A stretch of 61,714 bases of DNA, from the NCBI GenBank assembly GCA_021811565.1, contig JAJZOL010000147.1, positions 1 through 61,714 on the forward strand, read 5' to 3'. The position numbers and the translations under genes were made by a program. Under the pieces are notes generated by a model. It did not search any database. It was not told the DNA's origin and saw nothing but the letters and a program-made list of their open reading frames with translations. Shown here in pieces: positions 55,397 to 61,714 of this stretch (positions are counted from its first letter, which is position 1; the number at the start of each line of letters is the position of its first letter). This DNA comes from a bacterium (GTDB lineage Bacteria > Armatimonadota > Chthonomonadetes > Chthonomonadales > CAJBBX01).

Positions 55397-55739
55397 GCAT
55401 TCACTCCTAAAAAGAGGTTCATGCCTATTATGTTACCCAAAGAAGCCGAGGATGCATAAAAAACCTGATCTTCAGTGAAACCGAAACCCCAGGAATCACG
55501 TTAATCAATTCAGGGAAATGAAACTGCCCCCTCGCCTTTGGATCGCGGTATCATAGGTGTGGAATTATGGCAATGAAACGATTAAAGTGCAATCAACGCC
55601 AGTGAAATAATATATGATTTATCATGAAAATAGGCGTACAATATACTCAGGCAATGGCGGTTTTGCAATCATTGAGGATGGGAACATAGGCTTCCTTTTA
55701 CTTTCGCCCTCTCTTAAACTGTAACTGGATGGTGGGCAA
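55397..55739. other. 343-nt divergent intergenic region
   Basis: The gap lies between the minus-strand ROK gene and the plus-strand NfeD-like gene. A TACAAT (55637-55642) could be a -10 box for the NfeD-like gene, without a convincing -35. Otherwise no gene, repeat or clear hairpin was seen. Confidence 0.55.
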
Positions 55740-56444
55740 ATGAATGGATTTGTAATAATATATTTGGCTTGCTTCGCCTTGGGTATCACCTATGCGGTTA
55801 TCTCATTCCTTATTGGCGGATTATCTCACTCGGCACATGTACATCATCTTGGAGGGCATATCGCTCATCCTGTAGATGGTCATGTTCATACGGTGGGCGG
55901 AAACGCCTCTGAAGGAGCGCATTCAGGGCATATCCACATTGGACACACTCATTTAGGGCATCAGGATATCGTTCACACTGCGGAGCATAATGCTTCGCAA
56001 AACGGAAATGGCTCGAATGACGAACAGACCACACATCTGAATATTTTGCATTATATCGACCCCATGTCCGTTTCGGGGTTTCTTATCGGTTTTGGCGGGG
56101 CGGGATTATTATCTCAAGCGGTTCATGCAGCGATGATATATGGCTTGCTCACCGCGATAGCCGCCGGAGGAGCGATGTGGACCGGTGCATGGCTTTTGAT
56201 CAATCGAGTTTTCGGGGCGGCGAGCACCTCCAGTCATAACGTCTTGGAGGATTTGATAGGTCTTAAGGCGCAGGTGACCGCTCCGATCTCCCAGGATCAT
56301 CCGGGAATGATTTGCTATGTGGTTGCCGGATCCAGGCAAACGATTCGCGCGATAAACGAAGAGGAGGGAGTTATTCCCCCCGGTGTGGATGTCAGGATTC
56401 ATCGGCTGGATAACAACATCGCTCGTGTGATGAGGATCCATTAA
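55740..56444 (+). CDS. NfeD-like membrane protein with His-rich loop, partner of flotillin
   Basis: 234 residues. TM1 at 3-27, a loop (28-108) with 18 His residues (H30, H33, H35, H36, H40, H43, H48, H50, H61, H64, H66, H69, H71, H74, H79, H83, H99, H104), then TM helices at about 110-128 and 130-158, and a C-terminal OB-fold NfeD domain (LEDLIGLKAQVTAPISQDHP, VVAGSRQTIRAINEEEGVIP). The next gene is flotillin, the classic partner of NfeD1b/YuaF proteins. The His-rich loop is likely outside the inner membrane and could bind divalent metals or respond to pH; the family does not usually carry such a loop. Metal binding is inference. Confidence 0.85.
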   Translation: MNGFVIIYLACFALGITYAVISFLIGGLSHSAHVHHLGGHIAHPVDGHVHTVGGNASEGAHSGHIHIGHTHLGHQDIVHTAEHNASQNGNGSNDEQTTHLNILHYIDPMSVSGFLIGFGGAGLLSQAVHAAMIYGLLTAIAAGGAMWTGAWLLINRVFGAASTSSHNVLEDLIGLKAQVTAPISQDHPGMICYVVAGSRQTIRAINEEEGVIPPGVDVRIHRLDNNIARVMRIH

Positions 56445-56569
56445 GTAAACCATGCGAAACTGAATAGCGTACCGGCAAAAGATATTTCCATAGGCGCACG
56501 AAGTCCGCACTCACCTTATTAGTTGCGGAAGAAAATCCCAAAGTCAGTTGAAGAAAGGAAGGTGTTTTC

Positions 56570-58165
56570 ATGCCAGATATGAACGTCATCACCATGACAT
56601 TCGTAATTGTTGTCGCGGTTGTAGTTTTCTTCCTGATTCTCATTTCCATCTATCGATCGCTCTACAGGAAAGTTGGACCTAATGAAGTGCTTGTGATCTC
56701 CGGCGGAAAAGGAGAGGTGGTCACCGATGCGAACGGTGAAAAACATCGAATTGGGTTCCGAATCGTGAAGGGCGGGGGCTCCTTGGTGAACCCTCTCACG
56801 GAACGAGTGGAAATAATGTCCTTGGAATTGATCACTTTGGACCTCGTAACTCCTGAGTTTTTAACGAAGATGGGAGTCCCTATCAAGGTGGATGGCGTAG
56901 CCCAGATCAAAGTGAAAGGCGATGACATATCGATTCGAACGGCGGCGGAGCAATTTTTAAACAAGAGCCGCGACGAAATCAAGAACATCGCATATGAAAC
57001 GGTGGCGGGGCACCTTCGCGCCATCCTCGGAACTTTGACGGTGGAAGAGGTCTACGCTTCCCACGAAACTTTCGCCCAAAAAGTGGCGGAGGTTTCAGCA
57101 GGCGATCTTTCCAATATGGGGCTGGAGATCATCTCCTTCACCATCAGGGAAATCACGGATAGCCGCGGTTATCTGGAGGCGATAGGAAAGACTCGAATCG
57201 CCCAGGTGAAGCGTGATGCTCAGATCGGAGAGGCGGAGGCTAATCGCGACGCCACCATTCGCGCCGCACAAGCAAATCAGGAAGCCTCAATAGCCAAATT
57301 CATGGCGGACACCAAAATTGCAGAAGCCGATAGAGATTACAAACTTAAGCTCCAGGACTACAATGGATCCGTCAATCAGAAAAAAGCCGAAGCCGATTTG
57401 GCCTATGATCTGCAACGATACAAAACCGAACAGTCGGTCAAGGAGCAGTCCGTTCAGGTTCAGATCGTGGAAAAGATCAAGCAGGCTGAACTCGAGGAGA
57501 AAGAGATCGCCCGAAAGGAAAAGGAACTGATCGCAACCGTGCAACGCCCAGCTGAAGCGGAGCGAAATCGCATCCAAACCATCGCCGAGGCGGAACAATT
57601 CCGTCTGAAGGTTACGGCGCAAGGACAAGCGGAAGCCGCAAAAACCACCGGTTTCGCTCAAGCAGACGTCGTCCAACGCACCGGTGAAGCGGAGGCGGAG
57701 GCGAACAAGGTGAAGGGACTTGCGGATGCCGAAGTCGCTCGAGCACGTGCGATCGCCGAAGCGGATGGAATCGCCGCGAAAGGCAAGGCGATGGGAGAAT
57801 CCATTGAGGCTCAGGGACTTGCGGAGGCAACGGCCATGTCGCGGAGAGCGGAAGCGTTCCGTACCTATAACGAAGCCGCCGTCGCGCAGATGTTCATCGA
57901 AAAGCTCCCGGATATCGCTCAGGCGGTGTCCGCTCCGCTCGCAAAAGTGGATCGTATTGTCATGATTAACAGCGGAGGAACGGATGGAATCGGGGCGAGC
58001 AAGTTGACAGGCGAGGTGACAAAAATGATCACTCAGATACCTCCCATCATGGAAGCGATGACGGGAATAAAGCTGGAGGATCTTATGAAGAACATCCCTG
58101 GCTTAAGTCAAAAAACCAATGCGACGCCAAGCGAAACCATTGAGAAGATAGAGACGAAAGCGTAG
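56570..58165 (+). CDS. Flotillin-like SPFH-domain protein (FloT/YqiK)
   Basis: 531 residues with AAGGAAGG before the ATG. N-terminal membrane hairpin or helix (about 9-27, FVIVVAVVVFFLILISIY), SPFH domain (about 30-220, LVTPEFLTKMGVPIKVDGVA, KNIAYETVAGHLRAILGTLT), and a long coiled coil with Glu/Ala heptads (ERNRIQTIAEAEQFRLKVTA; EAEANKVKGLADAEVARARA). The last residues (SKLTGEVTKMITQIPPIMEA) are the oligomerisation part. It organises membrane microdomains and membrane fluidity together with NfeD. A strong terminator shared with the convergent isomerase gene follows 8 nt after the stop. Confidence 0.95.
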   Translation: MPDMNVITMTFVIVVAVVVFFLILISIYRSLYRKVGPNEVLVISGGKGEVVTDANGEKHRIGFRIVKGGGSLVNPLTERVEIMSLELITLDLVTPEFLTKMGVPIKVDGVAQIKVKGDDISIRTAAEQFLNKSRDEIKNIAYETVAGHLRAILGTLTVEEVYASHETFAQKVAEVSAGDLSNMGLEIISFTIREITDSRGYLEAIGKTRIAQVKRDAQIGEAEANRDATIRAAQANQEASIAKFMADTKIAEADRDYKLKLQDYNGSVNQKKAEADLAYDLQRYKTEQSVKEQSVQVQIVEKIKQAELEEKEIARKEKELIATVQRPAEAERNRIQTIAEAEQFRLKVTAQGQAEAAKTTGFAQADVVQRTGEAEAEANKVKGLADAEVARARAIAEADGIAAKGKAMGESIEAQGLAEATAMSRRAEAFRTYNEAAVAQMFIEKLPDIAQAVSAPLAKVDRIVMINSGGTDGIGASKLTGEVTKMITQIPPIMEAMTGIKLEDLMKNIPGLSQKTNATPSETIEKIETKA

Positions 58166-58173
58166 AAATGAGG

Positions 58174-58220
58174 CAAAGTCCTCCGTAAAATGGCTTTATT
58201 ACGGAGGACTTTGTATTTTT
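58174..58220. terminator. Bidirectional intrinsic terminator between flotillin and sugar isomerase
   Basis: CAAAGTCCTCCGTAA (58174-58188) and TTACGGAGGACTTTG (58199-58213) form a perfect 15-bp stem with a 10-nt loop. A T-run follows on the plus strand (58216-58220) that overlaps the isomerase stop. Confidence 0.9.
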
Positions 58221-58962
58221 ATATTCCGGATTCGCGAAGATATCTTCTGCTAACGGCAAGATCCTCGTAAGGGTTTCTCAGATGAGTGTCCTGTTCCACA
58301 AAAATCCAGCCATTGTAGCCAGCGCTCTTAAGCACATTCAAAACTGCGTGATTATCCAGCCCGATGTTTCCCGCGCCTAATTCGCAAAATCTACCCTTGC
58401 GATGCCACTCCTTTATCGTATCATCCGGCTCATAGGCGAACCAATCCTTCACGTGAACCGCGATAATGCGCTGGACGTACTTTTTCGCCGTTCCTACAGG
58501 GTCTCCCCCCGCAGCGGCGAGATGAGCGGTATCCAACAAAAGCCCGCAATCTGGGCAAGCGGCCATGAAATGATCTAATTGCTCCTGAGTTTCCACCACC
58601 GTTCCCAAATGGTTGTGCAACACCGTGCGAACATTCATTTTAGCCGTCGCCTGGCACTGAAAGTTCACTTGCCTGCAAAAAGCGTCCATATCCCGCGCAC
58701 TTGCCGCAGTCCAGATGTACTCTTTGCGGAATCCCGCCGTCCATTGCAAGGATGAACCGAAGCTCGTAGCTCGAACCGTACCGAAATCCATGCCCAATCG
58801 TGTGAAGATGGCTGCACGCTCGAGAGCTTGAGAGGGACTGTCCGCCTCAAGGCGTTCGATGCCGTCATATCCAATCTCCCTAAGCTTTAGCAGACGATCC
58901 TCCAAATCGAATAGCCCGCCTTCGTATACATTCAGTCCGAAATCCGCCACACCGATTTTCAT
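58219..58962 (-). CDS. Sugar phosphate isomerase/epimerase (xylose isomerase-like TIM barrel)
   Basis: 247 residues from ATG 58962, which has AAGGAGG 5 nt upstream; the frame continues to 59052 but overlaps the neighbour. The fold is the AP endonuclease 2/xylose isomerase-like barrel: KIGVADFGLNVYEGGLFDLE, the metal-ligand type VRTVLHNHLGTVVETQEQLD, and CGLLLDTAHLAAAGGDPVGT with VHVKDW. Metal-dependent sugar or inositol isomerases are the usual members. The 49-nt gap to the next minus-strand gene and the shared terminator make it the last gene of that operon. The substrate is not clear. Confidence 0.92.
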   Translation of the reverse strand: MKIGVADFGLNVYEGGLFDLEDRLLKLREIGYDGIERLEADSPSQALERAAIFTRLGMDFGTVRATSFGSSLQWTAGFRKEYIWTAASARDMDAFCRQVNFQCQATAKMNVRTVLHNHLGTVVETQEQLDHFMAACPDCGLLLDTAHLAAAGGDPVGTAKKYVQRIIAVHVKDWFAYEPDDTIKEWHRKGRFCELGAGNIGLDNHAVLNVLKSAGYNGWIFVEQDTHLRNPYEDLAVSRRYLRESGI

Positions 58963-59011
58963 ATCATCCTCCTTCTTCATATGCTCGGCGGAAGAGAGGG
59001 TTCCTCCGGCG

Positions 59012-60163
59012 TCAATTGGTAACAATGAGTTCGACATTTGCGCGAGGCACAATCACCTCCGAGCCATCATCGAGACGCGCCTTCAATACGCGAACCTTCG
59101 TCTCGGATTCCACGGTCTGTAATTCGGCGGGCAATTCAATCACACGTCCCAAACCGCCGAAATTCGGTTCCCTGATAATGCGAATATATGATCCTATATC
59201 CAAAGCCCCTCCATCGTTTTTTCCATCCGAGGCATCCAAACAGGGAGATGTGGAAAGAGGTGTGATCACCTCCGGACGAATCACTCCGGCTCTTATCTGA
59301 GTGGCTCCGTTGAAAGAGCACTCTTTTCCCTCCAATGAGCGTAACAGTTCAAAGGTCCTTTTCGCCATGGAGATGGTTCCGAACCCTTCGGTGAGTATGA
59401 GTGAAAATGGAATCGGCTCGTGACCCGTAATCGCCACGCCTATGTCGTAATTGGGATCGTTCAGATATTTCCTCATAAAAGCGATAAGATCCTTGTCCAC
59501 GATCGCCCCCACGATTAATCCCGCGACCCCCATTTCCACCGCCTTTTCAAGGGCTTCCCCTGTCACCGAGCTACCGCCCACGAGAAGGCAACCTTTGTGT
59601 TCAGAGCGGATATCATCCCCCTTGATCTCTCTCTCCTTGTCGGAATGGGGTATCACGATAGCGCCTCGCCTCTCCCCTCCAACTCCGAAAATGCCCTGCA
59701 CTAACGCACCGTAACACTCCACGATGACTCCTTCGCTCTCTATCACCTGGGTGATGGTCCCCTCAACGTAGGCGTCTCTTTCTATTGGAGTGGGGGGTTG
59801 ACGAATCTGAAGATGTCCTGTTTGGGGGGAGATTACCTCCAGGATGCCATCAACAGTGGATTTCACCTCGCTCTTGAATAGACCGAACAGCCCTTTGGAC
59901 TTCGCGAGCAGGTCACCCTTCCGGATACGATCCCCCACCTTCACTTGCAGAGCGGATGCAACATCAGCGGGCTCCACCCCAAGCAACTCCGCCAATTTGA
60001 TCGTTTGCATAATTCCAGGAAGATCGGTTTTCGCTACGACCGTGTCCGGATTCACCCGATCTCCGACTTTAACCAGCACATCGCCTTTCAGTGGCAGGCG
60101 ACGCACCTTTTCAATTCGCGTGTATTCACTGACCTTTAATCCCGGCGTATAGGCGGTTCCCAT
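59012..60163 (-). CDS. Conserved protein of unknown function with barrel-sandwich and KOW-like parts
   Basis: 383 residues with GAGGAG 5 nt before the ATG. MGTAYTPGLKVSEYTRIEKV begins a region of VLVKVGDRVNPDTVVAKTDL and VKVGDRIRKGDLLAKSKGLF, which looks like two biotinyl/lipoyl-type barrel-sandwich hybrids, without the modified Lys motif. A middle stretch (RGAIVIPHSDKEREIKGDDI to GLIVGAIVDKDLIAFMRKYL) has no name; the end (VRVLKARLDDGSEVIVPRAN) resembles a KOW/SH3-like barrel. I think it belongs to a family conserved in Armatimonadota and some clostridia-like phyla but cannot name it. It lies between a pilin-like gene and a sugar isomerase. The function is open. Confidence 0.72.
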   Translation of the reverse strand: MGTAYTPGLKVSEYTRIEKVRRLPLKGDVLVKVGDRVNPDTVVAKTDLPGIMQTIKLAELLGVEPADVASALQVKVGDRIRKGDLLAKSKGLFGLFKSEVKSTVDGILEVISPQTGHLQIRQPPTPIERDAYVEGTITQVIESEGVIVECYGALVQGIFGVGGERRGAIVIPHSDKEREIKGDDIRSEHKGCLLVGGSSVTGEALEKAVEMGVAGLIVGAIVDKDLIAFMRKYLNDPNYDIGVAITGHEPIPFSLILTEGFGTISMAKRTFELLRSLEGKECSFNGATQIRAGVIRPEVITPLSTSPCLDASDGKNDGGALDIGSYIRIIREPNFGGLGRVIELPAELQTVESETKVRVLKARLDDGSEVIVPRANVELIVTN

Positions 60164-60238
60164 CCCATCTCCTCATCACCTAATAGGTAATTGATCACTC
60201 TCCATTGATGTTGTTGCTCAAGAACGCATTTGTCGCCT

Positions 60239-60817
60239 CTAAAAGCGTCTTCCCTCAAGATCGGTTAATTCATCTTCATTCCGATAGGTAGCCTTAAGAT
60301 CACCCATAATCACGCTTCCCGTGGGTTCTGGGACTTTGTGCATCTTTGTGAGATTTTTCGACACATCATCCCAGTTTTTGAGATTGACGCTTTGATTATA
60401 TCCGCCTCCGTATTTCTCGATCACCAGCGGAGCATCGCTAAGCCTTCCTATTTCCTCCAATCGTTTCCGTCTCGCCAAATCCCCCGGACGAACGTTCATG
60501 GAAATCCCGCCGAGCATGGAGTTGTAAGCGTAGCTGCATTTATCGTGGGTATGATCCAAAGGACAGTGGAAATAAGTTTCAACTGAGAAACCCGTGCCCG
60601 TGGTTGCGGTGATATCGCTCTCAGCCGCATCCTGCCAGTCATTGGCGTTTGGCAAGGTATCATCCCAATCCCCGGCGTAGTTTTTAATGCCTTGAGAGAT
60701 TTTACGCACATTGTTCTGGCAAACTTGAAAATTGCGATTTTGAATCATGCCCATCACAACCGGCTTCAATGCCATATAGAGGAGGAAACAGATAATCACG
60801 ATAACCACCTGTTGCAT
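60239..60817 (-). CDS. Pilin-like (DUF1559-type) membrane protein without a prepilin cleavage motif
   Basis: 192 residues from ATG 60817, with AAGGAG 9 nt upstream; the open frame continues to GTG 60949, which would overlap the methyltransferase. The N-terminus MQQVVIVIICFLLYMALKPV is an uncleaved signal anchor with no FTLIE-type site. The next part FQVCQNNVRKISQGIKNYAG then DWDDTLPNANDW follows the 'CxSNLRQIGxAxxxYAxDxDxxxP' pattern of DUF1559 pseudopilins, and HCPLDHTHDKCSYAYNSMLG the Cys-containing middle; GSVIMGDLKATYRNE stands where FADGHV is found. It may be a derived pilin-like structural or regulatory protein. The longer start would add a basic cytosolic tail. Confidence 0.78.
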   Translation of the reverse strand: MQQVVIVIICFLLYMALKPVVMGMIQNRNFQVCQNNVRKISQGIKNYAGDWDDTLPNANDWQDAAESDITATTGTGFSVETYFHCPLDHTHDKCSYAYNSMLGGISMNVRPGDLARRKRLEEIGRLSDAPLVIEKYGGGYNQSVNLKNWDDVSKNLTKMHKVPEPTGSVIMGDLKATYRNEDELTDLEGRRF

Positions 60818-60894
60818 CCTCATGCGCTCCTTCAGTCCGATGCGCCATGTGGAGCGTTTTCGCCTAGGCGTGTTGGAATCATTTTCGTTCAATT

Positions 60895-61714
60895 TCAAAT
60901 GACGATCGCTTCCTTTTCCATCGGTACGTAAGACCTTATTTTCCGGCACCTGGCATGGTGGTAATAAACGAGCGAACTTGAAATATGCTCGACCGCGAAC
61001 GCTTCGGAGAGAAGCTCATGCAACTCCTTGCGGGTGAACCTTATGAAGTAAATCCCCCCTGCGTGCTCCCCCTCTCTTTCTCCGAATAGACGCATCAGCA
61101 ACGAGTGGTTATACGCCGATATAGCCGAATTCCCCCCGACACGGAGCACGCGAGACATACCCTTTAAAGCGTTCACGCGCGTTTCATGAGTTGGAATATG
61201 CTCCAAAACGCCGCAACTGACCACCCGATCCACGGATTCGGTTTTAATGGGAAGACGGCAAAGATCCGCCTGGATCAAATCCACGTTACGGATTCCTTTT
61301 CTCATTAATTTCTCGCGGTTCACACGAAGCGATTCCCATGAAAAATCCACGGATACCACTCGGCGGCATCTGTGCGAGAAAACATGCGTCATCCTGCCCG
61401 TGCCGCATCCGCCTTCCAGCAACGTATGATCCGAAGCCATGGAAAGCATGGAGAGCGTCATGGGAATCTCCGCCAAGCCATACAGACTGAGATACCACAT
61501 CTTATCATACGCTTCAACCTGATCATCCCTCGCACTCATTTCAGAGAGCTTGGCGGAGACGACTTGGTCTTCAGTGCGTTCATCCTCCTCGGTCAAATCA
61601 CTCGGCATGAGTTGCGCGATCCCTTCGCGAATCGGATAGTATCTGCCGCAGGATGGGCAATGAATCTCCCCCGTCAAAATCTCCCCGTCTGCAAAGGTGA
61701 GATCATGATATCTC
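60895..61714 (-). CDS. SAM-dependent methyltransferase with Trm112-like N-terminus, N-terminal part beyond window
   Basis: The frame is open to the window edge (in frame, RYHDLTFADGEI precedes the TTG at 61677), so the gene starts outside; about 272 residues are visible. The N-terminal part IHCPSCGRYYPIREGIAQLM is the second half of a Trm112-like zinc domain; its first cysteine pair would be beyond the edge. The class I methyltransferase core follows: LLEGGCGTGRMTHVFS (motif I), VVSVDFSWESLRVNREKLMR, ADLCRLPIKTESVDRVVSCG and LEHIPTHETRVNALKGMSRV. Such enzymes commonly act on lipids, glycans or quinones. Substrate unknown. The gene is 77 nt upstream of the pilin-like gene on the same strand. 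Confidence 0.88.
   Translation of the reverse strand, partial: RYHDLTFADGEILTGEIHCPSCGRYYPIREGIAQLMPSDLTEEDERTEDQVVSAKLSEMSARDDQVEAYDKMWYLSLYGLAEIPMTLSMLSMASDHTLLEGGCGTGRMTHVFSHRCRRVVSVDFSWESLRVNREKLMRKGIRNVDLIQADLCRLPIKTESVDRVVSCGVLEHIPTHETRVNALKGMSRVLRVGGNSAISAYNHSLLMRLFGEREGEHAGGIYFIRFTRKELHELLSEAFAVEHISSSLVYYHHARCRKIRSYVPMEKEAIVI

Overview
The window looks like part of a chromosome from an uncultured diderm bacterium, most likely of the Armatimonadota. The best hint is the type IV pilin-like protein at 709-1350, whose start (FTLIELLVVIAII, then FPVFAAARAKARQ, then SNLRQIGYAF and YAQDYDGYFPW) is the style seen in very many copies in that phylum. An LptD/OstA-like protein implies an outer membrane. 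The large number of secreted glycosidases, Tat-exported oxidoreductases, PQQ-type beta-propellers and FlgD-like Ig tails fits the same group. This assignment is from memory of families, not from a search. Gene density is high, ATG, GTG and TTG starts are all used, and there are no tRNAs, rRNAs, CRISPR arrays or transposases.

Layout. 1-5329: a truncated secreted glycosidase, a pilin-like protein, an amidohydrolase of the SAH/aminofutalosine deaminase type, a CPBP membrane protease-like protein and an LptD-like protein. 5447-6061: pdxT. 6058-13370 (minus strand): a tightly packed probable terpenoid locus with a ferredoxin-like protein, a B12-type radical SAM enzyme, a squalene-hopene-cyclase-like terpene cyclase with its DxDD motif, an unusual fusion of a DUF116 domain to an isoprenyl diphosphate synthase, and a GT4 glycosyltransferase. 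13565-18344 (plus strand): an exported electron-transfer set (quinoprotein-like propeller, NHL protein, two Tat-signal Fe-S/Cys proteins, NapH/NosR-type membrane ferredoxin). 18442-28327: a GH42-like glycosidase, a second membrane PQQ propeller, a NuoE-NuoF-ferredoxin fusion and a discoidin/TIM-barrel glycosidase. 28335-38433: a GH51 arabinofuranosidase on the minus strand, then secreted proteins on the plus strand. 38497-47059 (minus strand): ECF sigma factor, GlcD/GlcF glycolate-type dehydrogenase with a TIM-barrel partner, ComF, and E2 and fused E1 of a 2-oxoacid dehydrogenase. 47547-51761: gyrB under a consensus promoter, an enlarged nusB, and apbE. 51828-61714: a Tat-exported Gfo/Idh/MocA oxidoreductase, a glycine-rich STN-domain protein, a ROK kinase, a His-rich NfeD-like protein with flotillin, a sugar isomerase, a conserved unknown, a pilin-like protein without a prepilin motif and a methyltransferase cut by the window edge.

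How parts fit together. The 6.0-13.4 kb block is the best candidate for an undescribed system: polyprenyl diphosphate synthesis, class II cyclisation, radical SAM tailoring with its own ferredoxin, and glycosylation in one block, without squalene-forming genes in view. The 13.5-18.3 kb block could carry electrons between the membrane and exported quinoproteins; the NuoEF fusion at 23.7 kb could be its cytoplasmic NADH entry point, but that link is only inferred. A short dispersed element of 88-89 nt with conserved inverted ends lies upstream of the NHL gene and of the GH51 gene in the same orientation relative to each, with a possible third, diverged copy at 53.2 kb.
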